A DNA stretch of 64,000 bases from JAWMQL01 sp033283165 (GCA_033283165.1 JAWMQL010000005.1:248001-312000), one strand, 5' to 3'; positions 8,614 through 18,040 are shown, counted from the stretch's first letter. Made by a program: numbers and translations. Notes: generated from the letters alone by a model not told the origin.

Positions 8614-10993
8614 CCTGAGAACGAACCTGGATCCGGAAGACGGTCGCCTGCGCCCGTGGCTGGCGGCGCTGCTGATAAAAGTCCGCCTGCCGGTGATATT
8701 GCTGTTCGCCGCACTGACCCTGCTGTTCGGATGGCAGATGTCGATGCTGCGCCCCGACGCCAGCTTCGAGAAAATGATCCCGGTGTCGCATCCCTTTATC
8801 GTCAATTATCTGGAGAACCGCGACGACCTGAAAGGCCTGGGTAATTCTGTTCGTATCATTGTCGAAACTACCGAGGGCGATATCTTTACCCCCGAGTTCC
8901 AGACCCTGCTGCGGGAAATCACTGACGAGGTGTTTTATATCCGGGGCGTGGACCGCTCTGCTCTGCAATCCTTGTGGACACCGTCTGTACGGTGGCAGGA
9001 AGTCACCGAGGAAGGCTTTGTCGGCGGGGCGGTGGTTCCGGATGATTATGACGATTCCCCCCGTACCGTCGAGAAGCTGCGCGAAAACGTGCTCAAGTCA
9101 GGCCAGGTGGGCAGACTGGTTGCCAATAACTTCAAGTCGGCAGTGATTCTGGCCCAGTTGACCGAGACCGACCCGGATACCGGTGAACGGCTGGACTACC
9201 AGGCACTGTCTAATGACCTGGAAACCCTGGTGCGGGAAAAATACCAGAGCGACACCATAAAAATTCACATCACCGGATTCGCCAAACTGGTTGGCGATCT
9301 GATCGACGGGGCCACCCTGGTCGGCTTGTTTTTCCTGATCGCGCTGGTGATTACCGCGGTGCTGCTGTACGTCTACGCGCGTTGCGTCCGGCTCATGCTC
9401 AGCGCATTGGTCTGTTCGGTGATCGCCGTGGTCTGGCAGCTGGGTCTGCTGCGGACAATGGGCATGGGCCTTGATCCCTATTCCATGCTGGTGCCGTTCC
9501 TGGTGTTTGCGGTGGGTATCAGCCACGCCTCGCAGATAATCAACCGCTTTGGCCTGTACGCCGCCCAGGGCGCCCCGAATGACGAGGCGGCCCAGCTGAC
9601 CTTCATCAAGATATCGAAACCGGGCTTTATCGCTCTGGTCAGTGACGGAGTGGGCTTTTTTACCCTCAGTGTGATCGATATTCCGGTTATCCAGGAATTG
9701 GCAATTGTAGCCAGCACCGGTATCGCGGTACTGATTGCCACGAATCTCATTCTTCTGCCCCTGGTTCTGTCCCTGACCGGTATCAGTCCCGGGGGAGCGA
9801 AACACCGGCAGGAGCGGGACGCAAAACCCCAGCCCCTGTGGCGATTCCTGTCCGGGGTGACCAGGCGCCGGGCGGCGGTCACCATCCTGCTGGTTTCCGC
9901 GGTACTTTTCGGGCTCGGTATTTACGGCGGCCAGTTCCAGAAAATCGGCGACCTCGATGCTGGCGCTCCGGAACTGCGCGCTGATTCACGGTACAACCGG
10001 GACAATGCATTCCTCACTGAGAATTACTCCACCAGTACCGATGTCCTGGTGGTGATGGCCCAGACAGGTGAACAGCAGTGCGGCAGTTACCAATTTATCG
10101 ATGCCGTAAACTACTTCCAGGGTTACATGGGCGCCGTGCCCGGGATTCAGTCCTCAACCTCTTTGACGGATGTATCGAAGCTGGTGATCATGGGCATGAA
10201 CGAAGGCAACCCGAAATGGCACGACATCAGTCGTAACCAGCTTATTCTCAACAATTCGCTGAGCCGGGCACCCAGCAGTTTACGAAATACCGATTGTTCC
10301 ATGGCACCCGTCATCTTTTTCCTGGATGACCACAAGGCAGATACCCTCACCAATGTCGTTGAGGCCGTGTCCGATTTTGAAGAGCAATTCCACACTGATG
10401 ACGTTGAGTTCAAATTGGCTGCAGGCAATGCGGGAATCGAGGCTGCGACCAATATCGTGATCGAGCAGGCACAGCTGAAAATGCTGCTGTGGGTTTATGG
10501 CGTCGTAACCCTGCTGTGCCTGCTCACGTTCCGTTCCGTACGGGTTACCCTGTGCATCATCCTGCCCCTGATGCTGACCTCCGCATTGGGTCAGGCACTG
10601 ATGGCGGGCCTGGGTATCGGGGTCAAGGTTGCCACCCTGCCGGTCATTGCTCTGGGAGTAGGTATCGGGGTGGACTACGGGATTTACATCTATACCGCGC
10701 TTGAATCCAATCGGCGCCGAGGCGACACCCTGAGACAGGCCTACCTTCTGGCCCTGATGTCCAGCGGCAGTGCGGTGGCCTTTACCGGCGTGACACTGGC
10801 CATCGGCGTGGGTACCTGGATATTCTCTCCGATCAAGTTCCAGGCAGATATGGGCCTGATGTTGACCTTCATGTTTTTCTGGAACATGGTCGGCGCGCTG
10901 TTGCTACTGCCAGCCCTGGCCTGGCTGTTCTACGACAGAAGCCACGGTGACCGGGCGATACTGGACGCCCGCACCGCTGCCGAGGCGGCCTGA
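8606..10993 (+). CDS. RND/MMPL-family transporter
   Basis: A 795-residue inner-membrane protein. One membrane helix near residue 30 is followed by a large periplasmic domain and a helix bundle at about 235-395. A second periplasmic domain and a second bundle follow from about 628. The motif ALGVGIGVDYGIYIYTAL in the second bundle is characteristic of MMPL/HAE3-type RND permeases, which export lipids, hopanoids or hydrophobic compounds by proton exchange. It starts inside the end of the YCF48-like gene, so the two are translated together. There is no adjacent outer-membrane or adaptor gene, unlike tripartite drug pumps. The cargo is unknown. Confidence 0.88.
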   Translation: MTDLRTNLDPEDGRLRPWLAALLIKVRLPVILLFAALTLLFGWQMSMLRPDASFEKMIPVSHPFIVNYLENRDDLKGLGNSVRIIVETTEGDIFTPEFQTLLREITDEVFYIRGVDRSALQSLWTPSVRWQEVTEEGFVGGAVVPDDYDDSPRTVEKLRENVLKSGQVGRLVANNFKSAVILAQLTETDPDTGERLDYQALSNDLETLVREKYQSDTIKIHITGFAKLVGDLIDGATLVGLFFLIALVITAVLLYVYARCVRLMLSALVCSVIAVVWQLGLLRTMGMGLDPYSMLVPFLVFAVGISHASQIINRFGLYAAQGAPNDEAAQLTFIKISKPGFIALVSDGVGFFTLSVIDIPVIQELAIVASTGIAVLIATNLILLPLVLSLTGISPGGAKHRQERDAKPQPLWRFLSGVTRRRAAVTILLVSAVLFGLGIYGGQFQKIGDLDAGAPELRADSRYNRDNAFLTENYSTSTDVLVVMAQTGEQQCGSYQFIDAVNYFQGYMGAVPGIQSSTSLTDVSKLVIMGMNEGNPKWHDISRNQLILNNSLSRAPSSLRNTDCSMAPVIFFLDDHKADTLTNVVEAVSDFEEQFHTDDVEFKLAAGNAGIEAATNIVIEQAQLKMLLWVYGVVTLLCLLTFRSVRVTLCIILPLMLTSALGQALMAGLGIGVKVATLPVIALGVGIGVDYGIYIYTALESNRRRGDTLRQAYLLALMSSGSAVAFTGVTLAIGVGTWIFSPIKFQADMGLMLTFMFFWNMVGALLLLPALAWLFYDRSHGDRAILDARTAAEAA

Positions 10994-11008
10994 AACGGCA
11001 GGCGCTCG

Positions 11009-11437
11009 CTAGTTCAAACCAACCACTTCCGAATAGGTGAGACGCAGGGCCATGGCCACGCTGTTGAAGTACTCCACCTCGGACGCGGCTACCTGGCCAT
11101 CAGAGCGCAGCACCTCGACCAGGCCGTGGATGATATTCTTGCGCTGCGCTATGGATAGTTTGGGTGCCAGGCTCGAGATGTATTTCTCCAGCGGGGCAGA
11201 CTTGTAGAGATCCGTAACTGCGACGCTCTGGATGTCCTGTTCGGTGAGATCCTCATCCAGGTGTTCCTTTATAACACGCTGCACAGCTTCCACTTCGGCG
11301 GGATGGGTATAGCAATCCGCATCGGTAGCCCGGGCCAGCACCATGACAAAAAGCTCCCGGTAAGCCTTAATGTCGCCTTCCGGCCCGGAATTATCTCCGA
11401 ACAGGCTTTTGATGTAACTGAGATCAATGGTTGCCAT
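11009..11437 (-). CDS. TerB-like (tellurite resistance TerB fold) protein
   Basis: A 142-residue all-helical cytoplasmic protein starting at an ATG with an AGGAG site. The pattern fits the TerB fold: an acidic helix start (AYRELFVMVLARATDADCYTHPAEVEAVQRVI) and a second similar half (SDGQVAASEVEYFNSVAMAL) with the D-G-x-x-x-x-x-E turn typical of the family. The biochemical role of stand-alone TerB proteins is poorly known; membrane stress and metal binding have been proposed. It faces the end of the RND gene 15 bp away and is transcribed separately. Confidence 0.65.
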   Translation of the reverse strand: MATIDLSYIKSLFGDNSGPEGDIKAYRELFVMVLARATDADCYTHPAEVEAVQRVIKEHLDEDLTEQDIQSVAVTDLYKSAPLEKYISSLAPKLSIAQRKNIIHGLVEVLRSDGQVAASEVEYFNSVAMALRLTYSEVVGLN

Positions 11438-11626
11438 TTTATTCTCCTTTGCTGTCCCCGCATTATAGTCGCGGAAAATGACGGTGCCCCGGTTGAATGG
11501 ACTACAGTATATGCCATTTGGCGGACAGTGAGAGCCTCCTCCCACACGCAGCCAGTCCAGGCGGCTGTGACCTCTCTCAATCCGGGGAAATTTCGTTTCC
11601 GGGCGCGATTCGTGTAAGTTGAAGCG

Positions 11627-13195
11627 GTGGATGCACACCTCAGTACGCTCGACTGGATAGTTATCGGGGCCTACCTGGCCAGCATGCTGCTGCTCGCCAT
11701 CTACCTGGGTCGCAGCCAGAGCTCGCGCGCCGATTACTACCTCGGCGACAACGAAATGCCCAGCTGGGCCCTCGCCACGTCGGTTGTCGCAACGCAGTGC
11801 TCGACCAACAGCCTGCTGGGCGCCCCCGCATTTGTCGGCTTCGTGGCCGGTGGGGGCATGCTCTGGTTGCAGTATGAACTGGCCGTGCCCCTGGCGATGC
11901 TGGCACTGTGCGCGTTGTTCATGCCGGTGCGCCGCTCGGGAGGAATCTCGATCTACGCCTACCTGGAATCGCGCCTGGGGCGGGAAAGCCGACTGCTGGC
12001 GAGTGGCTGTTTCCTGCTGTTTCGCGGTATCGCTACCGGGGTCACCATGTACGGCGTCGGCTCAGTGGTCAGCCTCGTTACCGGCCTCTCCTATATGCAA
12101 GCGGTTCTGATCCTGATGGGTATCACCATCGCTTACGACGTCCTGGGTGGTATGCGCGCGGTGGTGATATCCGACGTCATCCAGATGTTGCTGCTGGCTA
12201 CCGCCGTTGCTGTGGCGCTGGCATGGCTTTACGAGCCGCTTCTGGCCCATTACGGCGAATTATCCGCTCGTACCCATGCACTGGCAAACGACTGGGGTAT
12301 AAGCAGCGGCAACAATTACGGCTTCTGGCCGATGCTGATCGGGGGTCTCTTTCTCTACATGGCATATTACGGCTGCGACCAAAGCCAGGCGCAACGACTG
12401 CTGTCGGCCAGGGACGAGGAAGCAACACGCAAGGTGCTGGTTTTCAACGGAGTGCTGCGCTTTCCCCTGGTCCTGGCCTATTGCCTGCTGGGTCTCGGAC
12501 TGGCGGCATACGCGATCGACCACGACCAATTTATCTCGACTCTGCCGTTGACTGACACCGGGACTCCCAACCTCAACCTGGTATTCCCGGCCTTTGTAGC
12601 AGTGGAATTCGCGCCGGGGCTGGCTGGACTCGCCATCGTCGGCCTGTTCGCCGCCGCGATGTCCTCTATAGACTCGGCTTTAAATAGCCTGTCGGCCAGC
12701 ACCATGGAAGACTTTTTGTCGCGTTTTACCGAATCCGCGGAAAACAGGCTGTTCCTGCTCTCAAAGCTGGTCACCCTGGGCTGGGGAATCTTTGCCCTGC
12801 TGTTCTCGTTCCAGGTCGAGCGCATCGCCCCAACAGTTCTGGAGGCGATCAACAAGGTGGGCTCCATGGCGAACGGGCCGCTGCTGGCTCTGTTCGCCGT
12901 CGCCATGTTTGCACCCCGGGTGGGACAGCGCATCGCGCTGGCAGGGTTCTGCCTGGGACTCGCAACCAACCTCGGCTTGTGGCTGGGCATGCCAACCGTT
13001 TCCTGGTTGTGGTGGAACGTGGCGGGCCTGCTGGCCGGACTGGTCCCGATGCTGGTTAAGCTGTTCATCGTGTTGCCACGAGAATTGCGCTGCGAGCAAC
13101 CCCTGGAACGCGTTCCCATAACAGACGTCGTAACCCTCGTGGGTTCCGCAGCCGTGATATTTGGGATTGTGCTTTGGCTCGGCCCCTCTTCCTGA
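11627..13195 (+). CDS. Sodium:solute symporter (SSS family)
   Basis: A 522-residue protein with about 13 to 14 membrane helices. SSS features include the early SRADYYLGDNEMPSWALATSV block with the following Ser/Thr-rich helix (ATQCSTNSLLGAPAFVGF). Further signs are GGMRAVVISDVIQ and the AAAMSSIDSALNSLSA segment that lines the sodium site. It imports an organic solute with sodium; the specificity (sugar, amino acid, carboxylate) cannot be read. The GTG at 11627 gives the usual N terminus. It is followed 50 bp later by an MFS gene on the same strand. Confidence 0.88.
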   Translation: MDAHLSTLDWIVIGAYLASMLLLAIYLGRSQSSRADYYLGDNEMPSWALATSVVATQCSTNSLLGAPAFVGFVAGGGMLWLQYELAVPLAMLALCALFMPVRRSGGISIYAYLESRLGRESRLLASGCFLLFRGIATGVTMYGVGSVVSLVTGLSYMQAVLILMGITIAYDVLGGMRAVVISDVIQMLLLATAVAVALAWLYEPLLAHYGELSARTHALANDWGISSGNNYGFWPMLIGGLFLYMAYYGCDQSQAQRLLSARDEEATRKVLVFNGVLRFPLVLAYCLLGLGLAAYAIDHDQFISTLPLTDTGTPNLNLVFPAFVAVEFAPGLAGLAIVGLFAAAMSSIDSALNSLSASTMEDFLSRFTESAENRLFLLSKLVTLGWGIFALLFSFQVERIAPTVLEAINKVGSMANGPLLALFAVAMFAPRVGQRIALAGFCLGLATNLGLWLGMPTVSWLWWNVAGLLAGLVPMLVKLFIVLPRELRCEQPLERVPITDVVTLVGSAAVIFGIVLWLGPSS

Positions 13196-13245
13196 CGAGT
13201 TTTCTTGTCCGGCTATCCGGGAACCGATAGGATAGTCCCCTGACC

Positions 13246-14472
13246 ATGACCGACCTCAACCTGCCTGCCAGTACAGAGTGGCGCCGATACGGTATGCTGC
13301 CGGTGGCGGGTGCACTCGGCTACGCCACCAGTGTTATCCACATCTACGGCCTCGGCCCCTATATCGAGCCGATCCAGGAAGCCTTTGGCTGGTCTCGGGC
13401 ACAGGCCACCAGCGGGCTCACCATCGCCACTGTGATCAACGCCATTTTTTGCATCGCAATTGGCATGCTGGTGGATCGCATGGGTCCGCGCCTGGTCGGA
13501 CTGACGGGCGTATTGCTCACCACCGGCGCGTTCGCGCTGCTGGGAACGGCCACCGGGGGCCAGACCAACTGGTATCTGCTGTGGGGTATGCTGGCCTTCG
13601 CCACCCTGCCGGTTCAGGCGACCATCTGGACCAGTGCGGTTGCGAGCCGCTTTGAAACATCACGGGGGATGGCGCTGGCGGTGACACTCAGTGGCGCCTC
13701 ACTGGCCGCCACGGTGTTTCCCCTGCTGGCCACGTGGTTGATCGACACCTACGGCTGGCGCACGGCGTTCGCCGCGGAAGGTGGCATCTGGGCGGCCATT
13801 ACCTTGCCCATGATCTGGCTTTTTTTCCGCGGTGCGCGCGATGAAAAGTCCACTGACGGGAAACGCACCACCAGAACATCCCCGCAATTACACGGGGTCA
13901 GCGCCGCCGAGGGCCTCGGTTCACTGGTTTTTTTGCGCCTGTTCGTGGCCAGTGTTCTGTTCACATTCACGATCATCGCCCTGGTCGTGCACTTCATTCC
14001 TATCCTCACAAACGCCGGCGCGGACCGACTCGCAGCTGCCGGTGTCGCTTCGCTGGTGGGTGTGTTTTCCGTCGTTGGCAGGTTGGGCACGGGCTTTATG
14101 CTCGATCATTTCAGGGCCTCGCGGGTTGGAGCCGTGATATTCCTGCTTCCGATTATTGCCTGTGCGCTGCTGTTACTGGCGGGCACTAACCTAGTGGCGC
14201 AATCGGTTGCCGCCATTGTAATAGGGCTCACACTGGGCTCGGAAGTGGATGTCATCGTCTACCTGACCACGAAACATTTCGGCTTGAAAAATTTCGGCAC
14301 CATTTACGGTGGCTTACTGACGGCCTTGTCGATCGGTACGGCATTCGGACCCCTGGCTGCCGCGGCGGTCTACGACCAGGGTGGCAGCTACGCGCCCTTT
14401 CTGCTGCTGACCATCGTCTTTATGGCTGGCAGCGGCATTGCACTGGCCAGTTTGCCGCAACCGGAGAGTTGA
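13246..14472 (+). CDS. MFS transporter of the monocarboxylate/oxalate-formate type
   Basis: A 408-residue protein with 12 membrane helices. The first helix block includes YATSVIHIYGLGPYIEPIQEAFGWSRAQ, the FGW(S/T)R pattern common to monocarboxylate-porter-like MFS proteins. The loop after helix 2 carries VDRMGPRLVGLTG, a version of the MFS D-R-x-G-x-R motif. A central charged loop at about 200-215 separates the two halves. It probably moves a carboxylic acid across the inner membrane. It shares its direction with the SSS gene upstream and the SDR gene downstream, but 127 bp separate it from the latter. Confidence 0.85.
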   Translation: MTDLNLPASTEWRRYGMLPVAGALGYATSVIHIYGLGPYIEPIQEAFGWSRAQATSGLTIATVINAIFCIAIGMLVDRMGPRLVGLTGVLLTTGAFALLGTATGGQTNWYLLWGMLAFATLPVQATIWTSAVASRFETSRGMALAVTLSGASLAATVFPLLATWLIDTYGWRTAFAAEGGIWAAITLPMIWLFFRGARDEKSTDGKRTTRTSPQLHGVSAAEGLGSLVFLRLFVASVLFTFTIIALVVHFIPILTNAGADRLAAAGVASLVGVFSVVGRLGTGFMLDHFRASRVGAVIFLLPIIACALLLLAGTNLVAQSVAAIVIGLTLGSEVDVIVYLTTKHFGLKNFGTIYGGLLTALSIGTAFGPLAAAAVYDQGGSYAPFLLLTIVFMAGSGIALASLPQPES

Positions 14473-14599
14473 CCCGAAAGGGCTCGAACGCCGATTCCTC
14501 TCGCCACTGGTAAAACGGCTGTTTCCCCTCGGCCGGGTATTGCATAATCTGGCGCCTCGTTCATGATAAGTCTCGAGCAGGTCACAGGGAGTAGAGTTT

Positions 14600-15355
14600 A
14601 TGCCGGGCAGATTTCGTGGAGTCCTCGCCTTGCTGGTATTGATATTCGCCTCACTCACCGTCAATGCCGCCGGGTCCAGAGGGACGGTACTGATCACAGG
14701 CGCCAACCGCGGCATCGGCCTGGCGATGGCGGAAGCATTCAGCCGGGAGGGCTATACCGTCATTGGTTCCGCTCGTCGTCCTGCGGCGGCCTCGGCACTG
14801 CGACAGTCAGGGGTCGAGGTGCTGCAACTGGACGTAACAGATCCCAGCAGTGTCGCCAGCCTTGCCAGAGCCCTGGCAGGAAGGCCGATCGACATCCTTA
14901 TTAACAACGCAGGCATGGTCAATGACGAGGCCACCAGTTTTGCCGACAGGAACATCGAGCAGATGGGGGTCGAGTATCAGGTCAATGCCCTGGGCCCCCT
15001 GCGGGTGACCCAGGCATTAATGCCAAATATGATGGCCGGTGAAAGGAAGATCGTGGCCAACATCAGCAGCATGATGGGCAGCATGGCCCTGAATAACTTT
15101 GGCACCTATATGGGTTACCGGGCCAGCAAGGCCGCCCTGAACAGTTTTACAAAGACTTTGTCAGTAGACCTGGCTGAGGATAATCTCATTTTCGTGGTGC
15201 TGCATCCGGGTTATGTAAAGACCGACATGAACGCCGGCGAAGGCGATATCACAGCGGCGGAGAGTGCAAACGCCCTTTTTCAGTTGATCGAAGGCCTGGA
15301 GGGAGAAGACAACGGCAATTTCTACAACTATGACGGCAAGCCCATGCCCTGGTAG
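14600..15355 (+). CDS. Short-chain dehydrogenase/reductase with an N-terminal hydrophobic leader
   Basis: A 251-residue SDR. Cofactor motif TGANRGIG is at 33-40, NNAG at 102-105, a catalytic Ser near 156 and the Y173-x-x-x-K177 pair (YRASK). What is odd is the first 24 residues: MPGRFRGVLALLVLIFASLTVNAA looks like a cleavable signal peptide or membrane anchor, which classical cytoplasmic SDRs lack. The enzyme may be attached to the membrane or exported. The ATG has a good AGGGAG ribosome site, and no later start would leave the Rossmann fold intact, so the leader seems real. The thioesterase gene follows 28 bp later. Confidence 0.82.
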   Translation: MPGRFRGVLALLVLIFASLTVNAAGSRGTVLITGANRGIGLAMAEAFSREGYTVIGSARRPAAASALRQSGVEVLQLDVTDPSSVASLARALAGRPIDILINNAGMVNDEATSFADRNIEQMGVEYQVNALGPLRVTQALMPNMMAGERKIVANISSMMGSMALNNFGTYMGYRASKAALNSFTKTLSVDLAEDNLIFVVLHPGYVKTDMNAGEGDITAAESANALFQLIEGLEGEDNGNFYNYDGKPMPW

Positions 15356-15383
15356 ATACAACAGCGCCAGAGGGGAAAGCACA

Positions 15384-15863
15384 ATGGCGGAAGACCAGTT
15401 ATTCACTACCTACACGGAAGTAAAACCCGAATGGATCGACTACAACGGCCATATGAACATGGGCTTCTACCTGGTGGCGTTCGACATGGTCGCTACCGAC
15501 CTGTTTTACGACTCCATGGATATTGGCTGGGAACATAAAAAAATTGTTGGAAAGTCCACCTTCACTCTGGGTGCGAATATCGATTTCGTCCGGGAAGTGA
15601 TGGCCGGTGACAGGCTGCGCATAACCAGCCAACTGGCGGACTTTGATCACAAGCGCCTGCACTACATTCACTGCATGTATCACGCAGACGCCGGGCACCT
15701 GGTGGCAACCAACGAATGCCTTGGCATGTACATCGACATGGAAACAAGGCGCAGCACGTCGTTCAGCAGTGAGCAGATGGCCCGTTTTCAGCAAGAGTTG
15801 GACCGCGGTAAAAAGATTTCACTACCGGAACAGTTCGGGCGCAAGCTTGGTATCAGGCGCTGA
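15384..15863 (+). CDS. Acyl-CoA thioesterase, hotdog fold (4HBT type)
   Basis: A 159-residue protein. The hotdog signature is clear: EWIDYNGHMNMGFYLVAFDMVATD at about 14-38, with Asp18 in the catalytic position of 4HBT enzymes, followed by FTLGANIDFVREVMAGDRLRI. It hydrolyses a CoA thioester in the cytoplasm; similar proteins accompany carnitine or fatty-acid catabolism. The ATG at 15384 follows AGGGGAAAG. It probably forms a short operon with the preceding SDR gene. Confidence 0.82.
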   Translation: MAEDQLFTTYTEVKPEWIDYNGHMNMGFYLVAFDMVATDLFYDSMDIGWEHKKIVGKSTFTLGANIDFVREVMAGDRLRITSQLADFDHKRLHYIHCMYHADAGHLVATNECLGMYIDMETRRSTSFSSEQMARFQQELDRGKKISLPEQFGRKLGIRR

Positions 15864-15918
15864 GGCTGTCGCGGCGCCTTTAGCCAGCCAGACTGGCGAT
15901 GACCAATGCTCCCCGCGG

Positions 15919-16572
15919 TCAGGCCCCATCCCAGCGATCGACGAACAAAATTTCTTCCACGGATTTGCGCTTGAGCCGGCTCAATTGTTTGACAGGCTTA
16001 CCCAGTGGCACGATCGCCGCAACCGCCCAATGTGGTGGTATATGCAGAAGCGATTGTATCTCCGGTTCCGAGGCCACACCCCAGGTCGTGATCGTTCCCC
16101 CGTAACCCTCATTGCGCGCCCCCAACAGGATATTCCAGACCAGCGGGTATATCGACGCGCCGCTGACGATACCGACACGGTCAAGGTCCTTGTCCATGCT
16201 GGCCACTACCGAAAGATCGACGGTTATCACCAGCAGGGTAGGCGCTTTGCGTATGTGATCAACAAGCCAATCCGGCGGGTCGGCCTGCCTTACCTGTTCA
16301 TCGGTAATCTTGCCTGGATGAATGGTATTCAGCGGATTTTCTCCTGCCTGCACCTCGAGCAGGTAGCGGGTTGCCGTGAGCAGCGACAGATCAGCCAAGC
16401 GTCCTTTCAGTTCATCGTCGGCAACCTGGATAACCCGCCAGCCCTGGCGATTTCCCCCACTGGGCGCAAAACGCGCGTGCTCGATTATCCGGCGCAGCAC
16501 CTCATCCGGCACCGGCCCGGGCGCAAACTCGCGACAGGCAAAGGTCGTCCGCATAACATCCCAAAGTTCCAC
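15919..16572 (-). CDS. Nitroreductase-family FMN oxidoreductase
   Basis: A 217-residue protein typical in length for the NfsB/nitroreductase fold. The N terminus (MELWDVMRTTFACREFAPGPVPDEVL) has the conserved Arg of the FMN site. APSGGNRQGWRVIQV and a late GYGGTITTW segment complete the FMN-binding pattern. It uses NAD(P)H to reduce nitro groups, quinones or enones in the cytoplasm; the natural substrate is unknown. It converges on the thioesterase gene. Confidence 0.85.
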   Translation of the reverse strand: MELWDVMRTTFACREFAPGPVPDEVLRRIIEHARFAPSGGNRQGWRVIQVADDELKGRLADLSLLTATRYLLEVQAGENPLNTIHPGKITDEQVRQADPPDWLVDHIRKAPTLLVITVDLSVVASMDKDLDRVGIVSGASIYPLVWNILLGARNEGYGGTITTWGVASEPEIQSLLHIPPHWAVAAIVPLGKPVKQLSRLKRKSVEEILFVDRWDGA

Positions 16573-16640
16573 CTCTGTCCTCCCCCCGTTGAAAGCGGCT
16601 GAAAGTAGAGTATAGGGGGCTAACCGGATACGTGCGATTG

Positions 16641-17171
16641 AGCTTGCCAGTCGGCATTACCATACTCGACGGGTATACCGGTTTAAGCGAGAAACTTGCG
16701 GAAAGCGGTTCGAGGCGGGGAATCGAGGCTGACCGGGCGAGCATTGCCTGGCATGAACTGCGGTGTTGACCGGATGTTCCCCGGGGCCTGGCCAGGCTGC
16801 GCAGTAAGTTCATCGTCGCCTCACTGACCATCCTGGCCAATCGACTGATAGTGGATACCTGTAAAAGGGCGGACATCATCTGGGATATCGTCTTCTCCTG
16901 GAAATCGATCGGGGTCTACAAACCGCGACCACTCGCCTACCGGCAGGCGGCCCGGTGGCTGCAGCTGTCACCTTCCGAGTGCCTGATGGTCGCCGCACAC
17001 GGGCTGGATCTGGCGGCTGCGGCCCGAGCCGGTTACAAGACGGCGTTCGTGCGGCGACCGGCCGAGTGGGGGCCGCTGGGAGAACCGGAACTGATGAAGT
17101 CGGATATCACGTTTGACTATGTGGCGGACGACTTTAACGATCTCGCCGACCAACTGGGATGCGAATTGTAG
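16641..17171 (+). pseudogene. Degenerate haloacid dehalogenase (type II HAD) gene
   Basis: One reading frame, interrupted by a TGA at 16767-16769, reads like a shortened L-2-haloacid dehalogenase. After the stop it continues PDVPRGLARLRSKFIVASLT, then a modified core, then YKPRPLAYRQAARWL and LMVAAHGLDLAAAARAGYKT with the FVRRP ending. These are the HAD type II motifs II to IV. The N-terminal DxD nucleophile motif is not recognisable, and the cap domain is mostly missing. The intact 3-prime part (a GTG at 16851, 106 residues) cannot be a working enzyme. I call it a decaying pseudogene. Confidence 0.7.
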
Positions 17172-17239
17172 TCACAGAATTGCTTTATCGCCCGGGCGAA
17201 CGATGAAGCTCGATACCATTCTCGGCCTGATCAGTTCGG

Positions 17240-17680
17240 CTACCTGGCTGGCGGGCGCAGGGAAGCGCCCATCGCACCCAGTACAACAAAAATAGCTATT
17301 ACACCGGGCAAGAAACCAAAAAATACAACCAGATCGTGGATACTCGAAGCTGCCGTTGGCATCGTGCCCCGGGCGTCAAATACCCCGCCGTAGATACTGG
17401 CAAGAATATTGGAGTAGCCTACCACCAACATGCCATAGCGAATGAGGCGCTCCGCCCTTTCGTTAGGGCTCACCAGCGGGTAAGACAGGGCGACAAGCAA
17501 CATCAGTACGCCATTGGCAAAGCCCTCGATATGAGCGAGTCTCCATGCAGCGACACGGCTGGCGGTAGCCGTCGGATCCGCGAGAACATTGCCCCAGACC
17601 AAACCCGAGACCATGCCCAGTGCGAGCACAACAACGGCGTGGAATGCGAGTCGACGGGCGCCCGGACTGACCTGATTCAC
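17240..17680 (-). CDS. Four-helix membrane protein, possibly styrene-oxide-isomerase-like
   Basis: A 146-residue protein with four predicted membrane helices. The second helix region reads AHIEGFANGVLMLLVAL and the third LIRYGMLVVGYSNILASIYGG. This layout, with the A-H-x-E-G and G-x-x-N pattern, reminds me of styrene oxide isomerase and its uncharacterised relatives, small membrane proteins that bind haem through a histidine. I am not certain of that family. The GTG start at 17680 is the first of the frame. It lies between a HAD pseudogene and a coiled-coil gene, neither of which explains it. Confidence 0.55.
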   Translation of the reverse strand: MNQVSPGARRLAFHAVVVLALGMVSGLVWGNVLADPTATASRVAAWRLAHIEGFANGVLMLLVALSYPLVSPNERAERLIRYGMLVVGYSNILASIYGGVFDARGTMPTAASSIHDLVVFFGFLPGVIAIFVVLGAMGASLRPPAR

Positions 17681-17741
17681 GCGATATGCTCCGTGCCAGG
17701 CATACCTGGAGGTAGATCACCCATACCGATCGGGTAATTCC

Positions 17742-18005
17742 TCATATTTTCAATTCGTCCTTACCCATCAGTTCCCGATAGACGGCAGCACCTTTCTGGC
17801 GCTGTAATCTGATCACTTCTATGTGCTTTCTGACTTTGCTCTGTTCCTCACCCTCGGGCAGTTCCTCGAGCTTGTGCTCCAGTTCTTTCTGCTTGTCATG
17901 GAGCTGTTTTATAACCTTGCGCAATTTATCAATATCTTTCTTCTTGTGATCATCATCCTCTGACAGCAGGACCTGGAGTTTATGTAGCAACTTCTTCCTT
18001 TTCAT
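17742..18005 (-). CDS. Small highly charged coiled-coil protein
   Basis: The 87 residues are nearly all helical and very rich in Lys, Glu and Asp, with heptad-like spacing of leucines and isoleucines (DIDKLRKVIKQLHDKQKELE). There is no signal peptide or membrane helix. It follows the Na/Pi cotransporter gene by 35 bp on the same strand and is probably co-transcribed with it, so a partner role for the cytoplasmic PhoU-like domain is possible. I do not recognise a named family. Confidence 0.65.
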   Translation of the reverse strand: MKRKKLLHKLQVLLSEDDDHKKKDIDKLRKVIKQLHDKQKELEHKLEELPEGEEQSKVRKHIEVIRLQRQKGAAVYRELMGKDELKI

Positions 18006-18040
18006 ACATTTTCCCCCGTCCGCGCAGGACGCATCACTTG

